DNA of 23,403 nt from Actinomycetota bacterium (GCA_003456155.1 DMPC01000098.1:15530-38932), one strand, 5' to 3'; positions 1 to 7,142 are shown, counted from the first letter of the stretch. Notes: generated from the sequence alone by a model not told the origin. A program made the numbers and translations.

Positions 1-70
1 ATCTCCTCATGTGGCTGCTCGCCTCTCGCGAACCTTCGGCCCGAGGGACGACCACGGGTCCGGGCCGTCG

Positions 71-76
71 TATCGT
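71..76 (+). promoter_or_regulatory. -10 element of a leaderless promoter
   Basis: The hexamer TATCGT fits the actinobacterial -10 pattern TANNNT. It is followed by exactly six bases and then the ATG at 83. Transcription normally begins about seven bases after the -10, so the message would begin at or next to the start codon with no Shine-Dalgarno leader. No good -35 is visible. The same spacing recurs at five other genes in the window, which strengthens the call. Confidence 0.6.
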
Positions 77-82
77 GCGGGC

Positions 83-862
83 ATGCAGGACGATCTCGGT
101 CACCCCGTCGCCGTGAGCCACCCGGCACGACGCGTGGTGTCTGTTGTTCCGTCCCTGACCGAGGCCGTTGCCTCGGTCGATGCCTCGTCGCTCGTCGGGG
201 CAACCGACTGGTGCACCCACCCACCGCAGCTGGAGGTGCGTCGGGTTCGGGGGACGAAGAATCCCGACGTCCGGGCGATCGTGGAGCTCGCTCCCGACCT
301 CGTCATCGCGAACCAGGAGGAGAACCGCAGCCTCGATGTCGAGCGGCTGCGTGCGGCGGGCATTCAGGTCTGGGTAACGCGCATCGAGACCCTCGATGAG
401 GCGTTCGCGTCCTTGCACCGGCTCTTCGCCGAGGCGCTGGGCTGGACACCACCCCCTTGGCTCGCCGACGCCCGCGACCAGTGGTCGTCCATCCCCTTGG
501 GGCAGGGTCCCCGGGTGCTGGTGCCCATCTGGCGCGATCCCTGGATGGTCGTGGGCCCGCGGACCTTCACCGCGAGCCTGCTTGCCCGTCTGGGATGCGA
601 GGTGCTCCCCCACGATGCTGGCGATCGATATCCGTCGGTCGACGTGGGCGTCCTCGACGCCCTCGGTGCTGACCTGGTGCTCCTGCCCGACGAGCCCTAC
701 ATCTTCACCGATGCGGACGGCCCCGAGGCCTTCCCGGCCACGCGCAGCACTCTGGTCAGTGGTCGGATGCTGACCTGGTACGGACCGTCACTGCTGCCCG
801 CCCGGGACTACCTCGAGCAGATCCTGCACCGTGAGGCCACCGGCAGCGGCAATCGTCACTGA
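83..862 (+). CDS. helical-backbone metal receptor (BtuF-like), no signal peptide
   Basis: This 259-residue protein resembles the periplasmic B12/iron-siderophore binding fold (BtuF/FhuD class). The N-terminal block RVVSVVPSLTEAVASV followed by LVGATDWCTHP (about residues 17-48) is typical of the first lobe. A block with VRAIVELAPDLVIANQEEN (about residues 60-85) matches the 'lies in wait for ligand' segment of BtuF-type receptors. The open frame extends upstream to 11, but I chose the ATG at 83: a TATCGT -10 lies six bases before it, and the residues before it look non-coding. There is no signal peptide, lipobox or membrane segment, so the product should stay in the cytoplasm. No BtuC/BtuD-type permease or ATPase lies next to it. 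The family assignment is fairly safe; ligand and role are unknown. Confidence 0.8.
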   Translation: MQDDLGHPVAVSHPARRVVSVVPSLTEAVASVDASSLVGATDWCTHPPQLEVRRVRGTKNPDVRAIVELAPDLVIANQEENRSLDVERLRAAGIQVWVTRIETLDEAFASLHRLFAEALGWTPPPWLADARDQWSSIPLGQGPRVLVPIWRDPWMVVGPRTFTASLLARLGCEVLPHDAGDRYPSVDVGVLDALGADLVLLPDEPYIFTDADGPEAFPATRSTLVSGRMLTWYGPSLLPARDYLEQILHREATGSGNRH

Positions 863-896
863 GACGGTGAGCTCCTGCGAACACCCCTCACGCAGA

Positions 897-932
897 GCGA
901 AGGTCCCACCCCGAACGGGATGGGACCTTCGC
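897..932. terminator. bidirectional intrinsic terminator-type hairpin
   Basis: A perfect 12-bp inverted repeat, GCGAAGGTCCCA and TGGGACCTTCGC, encloses a 12-base loop whose CCC/GGG ends could extend the stem. It lies between the convergent stops of the BtuF-like gene (862) and the SHOCT gene (944), so it can serve both. There is no long T-tract on either side, which is usual for actinobacterial terminators. Confidence 0.8.
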
Positions 933-943
933 GTCAAGCGGGG

Positions 944-1333
944 TTAGGCCTGGGCGAGGGCCTTCGACTTGAGCTGGTCGAACTCCGCCTGGGAGATCGT
1001 GCCGGAGTCCAGAAGGGCCTTGGCCGAGGCGATCTGATCGGCGGGCGAGACTGATCCCACCGCCGACTGGATGTAGGCCTTCTGCGCCTCCTCGGCGGCC
1101 TGCACCTGCGCTTGGCGACGCTGCGCCATGCTGCCCCCGCGGGCGATCAGGTACACCAGCGTCGTCAGAGGCGGGAGGATGATCAGGAAGATGATCCAGA
1201 TCGCCTTGCCCCAGCCGCTCATGGTGTGGTCGCTGAACAGGTCGAAGACGACCATGACCCAGACGAAGATGAACATGAACAGGATGAACAGCCACAGCAG
1301 GGTCAGCAGGAAACTGCCGAAATCGTCGTACAC
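944..1333 (-). CDS. SHOCT-domain membrane protein with PLDc_N-like N-terminus
   Basis: The 129-residue product has two strongly hydrophobic segments. The first is about residues 8-33, rich in L, F, I and V; the second is about residues 44-64. This is the PLDc_N (phospholipase D/cardiolipin synthase N-terminal) arrangement. A charged linker follows, and then a C-terminal SHOCT motif (about residues 98-126, with AKALLDSGTISQAEFDQLK). SHOCT domains are short helical oligomerisation or anchoring modules at the C-termini of many bacterial membrane proteins. There is no catalytic domain. The start is GTG, with a GAGAGG ribosome-binding site about eight bases upstream. It is a monocistronic gene downstream of gcvP, ending at the bidirectional hairpin at 897-932. 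The function is unknown. Confidence 0.85.
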   Translation of the reverse strand: MYDDFGSFLLTLLWLFILFMFIFVWVMVVFDLFSDHTMSGWGKAIWIIFLIILPPLTTLVYLIARGGSMAQRRQAQVQAAEEAQKAYIQSAVGSVSPADQIASAKALLDSGTISQAEFDQLKSKALAQA

Positions 1334-1359
1334 GGTGATGCCTCTCTTTTGGGTGAGCG

Positions 1360-1372
1360 TCAGGAGTCCTGA
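1360..1372. repeat. 13-base palindrome upstream of the SHOCT gene
   Basis: TCAGGA-G-TCCTGA is a perfect inverted repeat 27 bases upstream of the SHOCT gene start. It could be a small operator or simply a chance palindrome. No regulator can be assigned to it. Confidence 0.35.
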
Positions 1373-1418
1373 GCGATCGTTAGCTGAAGGCTAGCGCTCG
1401 CGCCGAACGCCCCCACGG

Positions 1419-1438
1419 GCGGTCACGCCTGCGACCGC
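1419..1438 (-). terminator. gcvP: possible terminator hairpin after gcvP
   Basis: GCGGTC and GACCGC form a 6-bp stem around an eight-base loop, starting a few bases after the gcvP stop at 1443 in the minus direction. There is no U-tract and the stem is modest, so this is tentative. Beyond it lies the SHOCT promoter region. Confidence 0.35.
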
Positions 1439-1442
1439 TGGG

Positions 1443-4313
1443 TCAACGGGCCAACTCCTCCGGCCGCGGACATGCGCAGACGAGGTTCCTGTCCCCGAAC
1501 GCCCCGTCGATCCGGCGCACCGGCGGCCAGTAGCGGTCCTGCTCCATCCCGGGAACGGGGTAGGCGGCCAGGCGAGCCGGGTACGGGTGACTCCACTCCC
1601 CGATGAGGCATTCGGCGGTGTGCGGTGCATTGCGCAGGGGATTGTCATCGACGGGCCACTCCCCTGCCTCGACGCGCGCGATCTCCTCGCGGATGGCGAT
1701 CATCGCGTCGCAGAAGCGATCGATCTCCCGGAGGTCCTCGCTCTCCGTCGGCTCGACCATGAGCGTGCCGGCGACCGGGAAGGACATCGTCGGTGCATGG
1801 AATCCGTAGTCGACCAGCCGCTTGGCGACGTCGTCCACCGTGACTCCCGAGCTGGCAGTGAGGGGGCGAAGGTCGAGGATGCACTCGTGCGCCACGAGTC
1901 CGTTCGCACCTGAGTAGAGCACCGGGTAGTGCGACCGGAGCCGGAAGGCGATGTAGTTCGCGTTGAGGATGGCCACCTGGGTGGCGCGCAGTACTCCCTC
2001 GGGACCCATGAGCCGCAGGTACGTCCATGGGATCGGCAGGATTCCCGCACTGCCCCAGGGGGCGCCGCTCACCGGACCCACGCCCCCGTCAGCATGACCA
2101 CGACCGACGGGGCCGGCCTCAGGACGCAGCGGGTGCGAGGGAAGGAACGGGGCGAGGTGCTCCCGCACGGCGACCGGCCCGACACCCGGGCCTCCTCCCC
2201 CATGCGGGATGCAGAAGGTCTTGTGCAGGTTCAGATGCGACACGTCAGCGCCGAACCGGCCCGGCTTCGCCAGCCCGACCAGTGCGTTCAGGTTGGCGCC
2301 GTCCACGTAGACCTGCCCACCAGCATCATGAATCTCACCACAGATCTCGCCGATCGCCGTCTCGAAGACTCCATGCGTCGACGGGTAGGTGATCATCAGC
2401 GCGGCCAGGCTGTCCCGGTTCTCTGCGATGCGAGCGCGCAGGTCGTCGATGTCGACATTCCCCTCGGCGTCGCATCCCACGACGACGACGCGCATGCCCG
2501 CCATGACAGCGCTCGCGGCATTGGTGCCATGCGCGCTGCTGGGAATGAGGCAGACGTCCCGCTGGGCCTCTCCCCTGCTGTGGTGGTAGGCGCGAATCGC
2601 CAGCAGGCCCGCGAACTCTCCCTGGGAGCCGGCATTGGGCTGCAGGCTCACCGCGTCGTACCCGGTGACCTCGACCAGCCAGGACTCGAGCTCGCGGATG
2701 AGACGCAGATAGCCCGCCGCCTGATCCAGGGGTGCGAAGGGATGGACGCCGGCGAACTGCGGCCACGTGATCGGTTCCATCTCTGTCGTGGAGTTGAGCT
2801 TCATCGTGCAAGAGCCCAGCGGGATCATCGCGCGATCAAGAGCGATGTCGCGATCACCCAGCCTCCTGATGTACCGCAGCATCGACGTCTCGCTGCGATG
2901 CGCGGAGAAGATCGGATGCTGGAGGATGGCAGACGTGCGCTGCAGCCCACGCGGCACTCCGATCTCGGAGTCGGCTGACACATCGGCGTACGTCAGTCCT
3001 GCCGCCGAAGGGGCGAGAACGGCAGTCGCCCGCCACAGCGCCTCGATCTGTTCCGGCGTGGTCGTCTCGTCCACGGTCGCGGAGACAGTGTCGGCATCGA
3101 CGAGCCGGATGTTGATCCCCTGCTCGAGAGCAGCAGCGACCATCGGGGCGGCCTGACCCGGCATGCTCCACCGCACGGTGTCGAAGAGGTCGCCGGTGTG
3201 CAGCTCGAGCCCGGCCTGACGCAGCCCCGACGCCAGCACTCGCGCGCGATCGTGCGTGCGCTCCGCGATGCGTCGGATCCCCTCCGGCCCGTGGTAGAGC
3301 GCGTACATCGAGGAGATGACGGCCAGAAGCACCTGGGCCGTGCAGATGTTGCTCGTGGCCTTCTCCCGACGGATGTGCTGCTCTCGGGTCTGGAGCGCCA
3401 GGCGGTAGGCCGGCCGGCCGTCGGCGTCCACGCTCACGCCCACGAGTCGTCCCGGGAGACTCCGCTCCAGCCCTGAACGCACCGACATGAAGCCCGCGTG
3501 CGGGCCGCCGAATCCCATGGGGACGCCGAAGCGCTGAGCGGAGCCGACCACGATGTCGGCTCCGGTCTCGCCGGGCGGGCTGACGAGGGCCAGGGAGAGC
3601 AGATCCACCGCGACCACCGCGAGGGCTCCCCTGTCATGAGCCTGCTGGATCACCGGACCCCACTCGCGCAGCCGTCCCGATGTACCGGGATTGCTCACGA
3701 TGACGGCCGCCAGGGCTCCTTCCGGAAGGCCGGCGGCGACGTCGCACACGTGCACGGTGATCCCCAGCGGCTCTGCACGGGTCTGGACCACCGCGAGCGT
3801 CTGCGGATGCGTGTCGGCATCGATGACGATGGTGTCCGATCCCGGGACCGAGCGGACGGCAAGGGCCATCGCCTCCGCCACCGCGGTCGGCTCGTCCAGG
3901 AGCGACGATCCGGCGACCGGCAGTCCGGTGAGGTCCTCGATCACGGTCTGGAAGTTGAGCAGGGCCTCCAACCGCCCCTGAGCGATCTCCGGCTGGTAAG
4001 GGGTGTACGCCGTGTACCAGCCTGGGTTCTCGAGGATGTTCCGCAGGATCACGCCGGGTGTGTAGGTGCCCTGGTAGCCCAGGCCGATCATGCTGGTGAG
4101 CAGTGCGTTCTCCCCTGCGATGCCCGCGATCTCCTCGAGCGCCTCCGCCTCCGAGAGCGCCGCGGGCAGCGTGAGGCCGTCGTGCCAGCGGATCACCTCG
4201 GGGACGACATCAGCAGTGAACGCACCAAGGTCGTCGTAGCCGAGGACTCCGAGCATGTGCGCCTGCTCGCGCGCGTCGGGACCGATGTGGCGTGAGGGGA
4301 ACTCCGGGCTCAT
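1443..4313 (-). CDS. gcvP: glycine dehydrogenase (decarboxylating), P-protein of the glycine cleavage system
   Basis: GcvP decarboxylates glycine with pyridoxal phosphate and passes the aminomethyl group to the lipoyl arm of GcvH, in the cytoplasm. The 956-residue product is the single-chain form found in actinobacteria and E. coli, fusing the alpha- and beta-type halves. The N-terminus carries the RHIGP motif. The PLP lysine is K698, within HLNLHKTFCIPHGGGGPG, and it precedes the glycine-rich loop. The ATG is preceded by a GAGGA ribosome-binding site, and no start further upstream is plausible because the leader is a glycine riboswitch. gcvH lies about 2.8 kb upstream in the same direction; gcvT is not in the window. 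Expression should rise with glycine through the riboswitch. Confidence 0.98.
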   Translation of the reverse strand: MSPEFPSRHIGPDAREQAHMLGVLGYDDLGAFTADVVPEVIRWHDGLTLPAALSEAEALEEIAGIAGENALLTSMIGLGYQGTYTPGVILRNILENPGWYTAYTPYQPEIAQGRLEALLNFQTVIEDLTGLPVAGSSLLDEPTAVAEAMALAVRSVPGSDTIVIDADTHPQTLAVVQTRAEPLGITVHVCDVAAGLPEGALAAVIVSNPGTSGRLREWGPVIQQAHDRGALAVVAVDLLSLALVSPPGETGADIVVGSAQRFGVPMGFGGPHAGFMSVRSGLERSLPGRLVGVSVDADGRPAYRLALQTREQHIRREKATSNICTAQVLLAVISSMYALYHGPEGIRRIAERTHDRARVLASGLRQAGLELHTGDLFDTVRWSMPGQAAPMVAAALEQGINIRLVDADTVSATVDETTTPEQIEALWRATAVLAPSAAGLTYADVSADSEIGVPRGLQRTSAILQHPIFSAHRSETSMLRYIRRLGDRDIALDRAMIPLGSCTMKLNSTTEMEPITWPQFAGVHPFAPLDQAAGYLRLIRELESWLVEVTGYDAVSLQPNAGSQGEFAGLLAIRAYHHSRGEAQRDVCLIPSSAHGTNAASAVMAGMRVVVVGCDAEGNVDIDDLRARIAENRDSLAALMITYPSTHGVFETAIGEICGEIHDAGGQVYVDGANLNALVGLAKPGRFGADVSHLNLHKTFCIPHGGGGPGVGPVAVREHLAPFLPSHPLRPEAGPVGRGHADGGVGPVSGAPWGSAGILPIPWTYLRLMGPEGVLRATQVAILNANYIAFRLRSHYPVLYSGANGLVAHECILDLRPLTASSGVTVDDVAKRLVDYGFHAPTMSFPVAGTLMVEPTESEDLREIDRFCDAMIAIREEIARVEAGEWPVDDNPLRNAPHTAECLIGEWSHPYPARLAAYPVPGMEQDRYWPPVRRIDGAFGDRNLVCACPRPEELAR

Positions 4314-4358
4314 GGTGTCCTCGCAGGTCTCGCACGCGACGCGCGCTCAGGGGCCAGC

Positions 4359-4378
4359 GGGCGCGGCTGCGCTCGCCC
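4359..4378 (-). promoter_or_regulatory. gcvP: candidate expression-platform hairpin between riboswitch and gcvP
   Basis: On the minus strand GGGCG and CGCCC enclose a ten-base loop just after the last riboswitch segment and about 45 bases before the gcvP start. It could be part of the switching structure, but the surrounding sequence is so G+C-rich that alternative pairings exist. Confidence 0.3.
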
Positions 4379-4380
4379 TC

Positions 4381-4555
4381 CCCCTCTGTCACCCGCGCAA
4401 GCGCGACCTGAGAGTTTCACCGGCAAGCCGGCTTTCACCGTCGGTAGGGACGCGTCCCTTTTCCAGAGGTGCCTCTCCCGGACGGTCCTGCTGCCTGAGA
4501 GGTTGTCGGGGAGATTGCTCCTTCGGCGCCTGGCGAACCAGGTCTCTCCCGCCCG
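4381..4555 (-). promoter_or_regulatory. tandem glycine riboswitch (gcvT-type) upstream of gcvP
   Basis: Read on the minus strand, the first aptamer shows GGGAGAGACC, then GCCGAAGGAGCAA, then TCTCAGGCAGCAGGACC followed by GGGAGAGG. These are the signature segments of the glycine riboswitch. A second aptamer follows after a short AAAAGGG linker, with GGTGAAA repeats, GAAACTCTCAGGT, a GC-rich hairpin and GACAGAGGGG. Two adjacent aptamers of this form are the classic tandem architecture. It lies directly in the gcvP leader, so glycine binding should turn on glycine breakdown. The switching mechanism (termination or translation) cannot be read with certainty. Confidence 0.93.
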
Positions 4556-4573
4556 GGATCAGTCAGCGCTGCG

Positions 4574-4579
4574 AGCCTA
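4574..4579 (-). promoter_or_regulatory. gcvP: -10 element of the gcvP/riboswitch promoter
   Basis: The minus-strand hexamer TAGGCT lies just after the merR stop codon and about 20 bases before the first riboswitch segment. That is the distance expected for the promoter of the riboswitch leader. No convincing -35 was found. Confidence 0.45.
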
Positions 4580-4587
4580 CCGGACGT

Positions 4588-5166
4588 TCACCCGACCGCA
4601 CGGCGGGCGCGACGGGCGGCGAGTTCGTCATCGGCCGCCTCACCAGGGGCTGCCGTGGCTTCGGGACGCTCTCCCGGCAGTGCCGCCAGCGTGCCCTCGA
4701 CCTCACGCCACACACTTCCGACCGCAATCCCGAAGACTCCCTGCCCGCCACGCACGAGGTCGACGACCTCATCGGCGCTCCGGCACTCGTAGATGCTCGC
4801 CCCATCGCTCATGATCGTGAGGCTCGCAAGGTCCTCCCCCGACCGGTCTGCAAGGTGGTCGACCGCCGCGCGGATGTTGGGCAGGGACACCCCGGTGTCG
4901 ATGAGCCGCTTGATGATCCGCAGGACGAGGATGTCGCGGAAGCCGTACAGCCGCTGGGTGCCTGAACCGGCAGCGTCCCGGATCGACGGCGTCACCAGTC
5001 CGGTGCGGGCCCAGTAGTCCAGCTGGCGGTAGGTGATCCCGGCGGCAGCGCACGCGACGGGCCCACGGTAGCCGAGACCCTCGGGCAGCGGCCGGAGGGT
5101 CGAATCATCGAAGAGGACCCCCTGCGCCCGCTCGGACTGCTCGGACGTGGCACCCGGTGCACCCAC
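4588..5166 (-). CDS. MerR-family transcriptional regulator (Rv1830/ResR-like)
   Basis: This 192-residue DNA-binding protein has a MerR-type winged helix at about residues 32-105: GYRGPVACAAAGITYRQLDYWARTGLV, then QRLYGFRDILVLRIIKRLIDTGV. A helical effector/dimer region and a low-complexity, A/E/R-rich tail follow. By fold and position (between the bifunctional-nuclease gene and gcvP) it corresponds to M. tuberculosis Rv1830 (called ResR/McdR), linked to cell growth and division. No metal-binding cysteine cluster typical of metal-sensing MerR proteins is present. The GTG start has a strong AAGGAGG ribosome-binding site eight bases upstream. It has its own promoter with an inverted repeat at 5318-5355, which suggests autoregulation or control by its neighbour FtsR. 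Confidence 0.88.
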   Translation of the reverse strand: MGAPGATSEQSERAQGVLFDDSTLRPLPEGLGYRGPVACAAAGITYRQLDYWARTGLVTPSIRDAAGSGTQRLYGFRDILVLRIIKRLIDTGVSLPNIRAAVDHLADRSGEDLASLTIMSDGASIYECRSADEVVDLVRGGQGVFGIAVGSVWREVEGTLAALPGERPEATAAPGEAADDELAARRARRAVG

Positions 5167-5317
5167 GGTTCTCTCCTCCTTCGGGCCTTGCGACCCGGCT
5201 CGCCAGCCTACTGCTCGAACGTCCCGATGCTCCGTCCGGAGCCGACCGTCGGTCGGCCGTCGCCCCTGCTTGTCGCCACCGACTACCCCGGTGACGCGTG
5301 GGGCTCATGTGACAGGT

Positions 5318-5355
5318 GTGACGTTAGGGACGCCTCCCACGGGGGTCAACGTCAC
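5318..5355 (-). promoter_or_regulatory. merR promoter with overlapping inverted-repeat operator
   Basis: On the minus strand TTGACC (5344-5349) and TAACGT (5321-5326) are separated by 17 bases, the best sigma-70-type promoter in the window. The predicted start is near 5314, giving a leader of roughly 148 bases to the merR GTG. An exact 8-bp inverted repeat, GTGACGTT (5318-5325) and AACGTCAC (5348-5355), covers the -10 and the -35. Further GTGAC words lie at 5291-5295 and 5309-5313. The 17-base spacer is normal, not the 19-20 bases of classical MerR-activated promoters, so repression fits better than DNA-twisting activation. Confidence 0.65.
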
Positions 5356-5412
5356 CGGTCGGCGTGTCGGGAGGCAAAGTCTCAACCTCTCGCTGAGGGT
5401 GGAGCCAGGCCG

Positions 5413-5895
5413 TCACTGGCCGAAATCCTCCGGAGAGACATGATCGAGGAACTCCCGGAACTGCTGAACCTCATCCTCCGCAGAGACGGGCTCGTCATCC
5501 TCGGCCGGCAGCTCGATCCCGGCTGCATCCAGCACAGCCTCCGCGCCACGAATGGGCGCCCCGGTGCGCAGAGCCAGGGCGATCGCGTCCGAGGGCCGTG
5601 CCCCCACCTCCGTGCCATCCACGAAGGTCACGACCGCATAGAACACGCCGTCCTCCAGAGCGGTGATGCGCACCTCGGCCACCCGGCCCCCGAGCGCGCC
5701 GATGATGTCGGTCATGAGGTCGTGCGTCAGTGGCCGGGGCGGAACAATCCCCTGCTGGGCATAGGCGATCGCCGTGGCCTCCACGGCTCCCACCCAGATG
5801 GGCAGGTAGCGATCGCCGTCCCGCTCGCGCAGCAGGACGATCGGATTGTTCGAGGGCATCTCCACTCGGACACCCACCACGTCGAGTTCCAGCAC
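5413..5895 (-). CDS. bifunctional nuclease domain protein (DUF151)
   Basis: This 160-residue protein belongs to the DUF151/bifunctional nuclease family (M. tuberculosis Rv1829 by position). Family features seen are NPIVLLRERDGDRYLPIWVG (about residues 17-36), then EATAIAYAQQG with PPRPLTHDL, and GARPSDAIALALR at about residues 97-110. Members of the family have been reported to have DNase/RNase activity; the activity here is inferred from the family only. The C-terminus is acidic. The GTG start has no Shine-Dalgarno sequence but has TACTCT six bases upstream, so it is probably translated from a leaderless mRNA even though it lies only 33 bases after ftsR. A 246-base gap with the merR promoter follows. 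Confidence 0.87.
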   Translation of the reverse strand: MLELDVVGVRVEMPSNNPIVLLRERDGDRYLPIWVGAVEATAIAYAQQGIVPPRPLTHDLMTDIIGALGGRVAEVRITALEDGVFYAVVTFVDGTEVGARPSDAIALALRTGAPIRGAEAVLDAAGIELPAEDDEPVSAEDEVQQFREFLDHVSPEDFGQ

Positions 5896-5901
5896 GACAC
5901 C

Positions 5902-5907
5902 AGAGTA
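5902..5907 (-). promoter_or_regulatory. -10 element of a leaderless promoter for the DUF151 gene
   Basis: Minus-strand TACTCT fits TANNNT and stands exactly six bases before the GTG start at 5895. A CTGACG further upstream is a possible -35, but the 19-base spacer is long. This suggests an internal promoter inside the otherwise continuous gene series. Confidence 0.55.
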
Positions 5908-5928
5908 ACCCCGCTCGAGCCCCCAGCG

Positions 5929-6651
5929 TCAGGCGCGACCCCCACGCACCAGTTCCGCTCTCAGCAATGCGGCATGCAACTGCACGAAGAGGGACGCCAG
6001 TTCGCGCACCACCTCCTGCTGCCGGGCGCGACCGTCGCGGTCTCGAGGCTGCGAGAAGGGAGTCGCCATCTGCTCGATCACACCCGTCTCGCGATCCGTC
6101 ACCACCCGGAAGCTGCGCAAGTGACGCGGCTCGACTCCGAAGGCGCTGAGCCTCGCGATCACCAGGCCGATGGCCAGGGCGTCCTCGTCATAGTGTCCAG
6201 CCGGGGTGGCCCACAGGACCCCGATGCCCTCGAGCTGGGCCAGGTACGACTCATCGAGGCCGGAAGCCTCCGCGAGCTCGGCCCGCGTCATGCGCACGCG
6301 TCCGGCGCCGGGACGGAAGTCATCCGGTCGAAGGCCCCGGCCCGCCGCAGCCGCGGGGACCTGGGCCGCCGCCTCGGAGTCCTCCTGATCCAGGGCGTCA
6401 CGGATGACCTTCAACGGCAGGTACTGATCTCGCTGCATCGTGAGCACGGCTCGCAGGCGCTCGACATCCTGCGACGAGAAGCGCCGATACCCCGATGCCG
6501 TGCGCTCCGGGCAGACCAGGCCCTCCGCCTCGAGGAACCGGATCTTGCTGATGGTGACGTCCGGGAAGTCGCGCTTGAGCAGCTGCAGGACCTCGCCGAT
6601 GCTGACGGTTCCCGCCCCGGCCGATGATCGGCCACGTGCCTGATCGGTCAT
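5929..6651 (-). CDS. ftsR: MerR-family regulator FtsR
   Basis: The 240-residue protein has an N-terminal MerR winged-helix domain (about residues 16-88). SIGEVLQLLKRDFPDVTISKIRFLEAEGL leads into RRFSSQDVERLRAVLTMQR. A long helical C-terminal region follows. By sequence type and by position after the FHA gene it matches M. tuberculosis Rv1828 and Corynebacterium glutamicum FtsR, reported to control ftsZ. It overlaps the garA-type gene by four bases (ATGA, 6648-6651), so the two should be translationally coupled. The stretch AAAAGRGLR near the middle looks like a linker between the DNA-binding and C-terminal halves. Confidence in the family is high; the target genes are inferred from homologues. 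Confidence 0.88.
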   Translation of the reverse strand: MTDQARGRSSAGAGTVSIGEVLQLLKRDFPDVTISKIRFLEAEGLVCPERTASGYRRFSSQDVERLRAVLTMQRDQYLPLKVIRDALDQEDSEAAAQVPAAAAGRGLRPDDFRPGAGRVRMTRAELAEASGLDESYLAQLEGIGVLWATPAGHYDEDALAIGLVIARLSAFGVEPRHLRSFRVVTDRETGVIEQMATPFSQPRDRDGRARQQEVVRELASLFVQLHAALLRAELVRGGRA

Positions 6652-7142
6652 GACGATGCGTCGATGCCCAGGAGCACGACGAACCGGAACTTGCCGATCT
6701 GCACCTCGTCCCCGCCCGCCAGCCGCCGATCCTCCACCCGGACCCGGTTCACGTAGGTGCCGTTCAGACTCCCGATGTCTCGAAGGCTCCAGCCCTCAGC
6801 CCCATGCCGGAGCTCCGCGTGATGACGGCTCACCGTCACGTCGTCGAGGAAGATGTCGGAGTCCTCCGAGCGGCCGACGCGCAGCACCCCCGCCGCCGGA
6901 TCCAGCACGAACTCCTGCCCCTCCCCCGGTCCCCGATGCACGACCAGCACGGCTGATCCGGACGCAAGATCGGCATGGTGACCCGTTCCCACGGCAGCCA
7001 TCGAACCCGAGCCGGTTCGCGGCCCGGGGATCACGACAGCCGTGTGCTCGACACCGGACCCATCCCCGCCCACGGGTGCGCCGCAGGACCCGCAGAAGCG
7101 GTCGTCCGCAGCCGTGTCATGACCACAGCGGGGGCAGGTCAT
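6648..7142 (-). CDS. garA: zinc-ribbon and FHA-domain protein (GarA-type)
   Basis: The 164-residue product begins with a zinc ribbon (C3, C6, C17, C20). A Gly/Ala-rich linker of about 40 residues follows, then an FHA domain from about residue 64. The FHA core shows VLRVGRSEDSDI, TVSRHHAEL and GSLNGTYVN, the usual phosphothreonine-binding signatures. In mycobacteria the orthologue GarA binds and inhibits 2-oxoglutarate dehydrogenase and glutamate dehydrogenase, until kinases phosphorylate its N-terminal ETTS motif and the FHA domain binds its own tail. Here that motif is not recognisable; EHTAVV (T34) is the nearest candidate. The gene is four bases after gcvH and overlaps ftsR by four bases. 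Its place between gcvH and ftsR supports the GarA identity. Confidence 0.85.
   Translation of the reverse strand: MTCPRCGHDTAADDRFCGSCGAPVGGDGSGVEHTAVVIPGPRTGSGSMAAVGTGHHADLASGSAVLVVHRGPGEGQEFVLDPAAGVLRVGRSEDSDIFLDDVTVSRHHAELRHGAEGWSLRDIGSLNGTYVNRVRVEDRRLAGGDEVQIGKFRFVVLLGIDASS

Noticed and set aside
11..82. Upstream ATG at 11 for the BtuF-like gene
   Set aside because: The extra 24 residues are not family-like and do not form a signal peptide. The leaderless -10 fits the ATG at 83.
1929..2978. A 349-codon plus-strand frame inside gcvP
   Set aside because: It is antisense to a conserved GcvP region including the PLP site. The translation has no recognisable family and no ribosome-binding site.
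5167..5412. Small RNA gene or additional ORF in the gap between the DUF151 gene and merR
   Set aside because: Apart from the merR promoter and inverted repeat I see only a weak CCTC/GAGG hairpin near 5383-5397 and no coding potential.
5188..6627. A 479-codon plus-strand open frame across the DUF151 and ftsR genes
   Set aside because: It lies antisense to two well-recognised protein families, its translation is rich in R, H, G, Q and D with no domain pattern, and such long antisense frames are common in GC-rich DNA.
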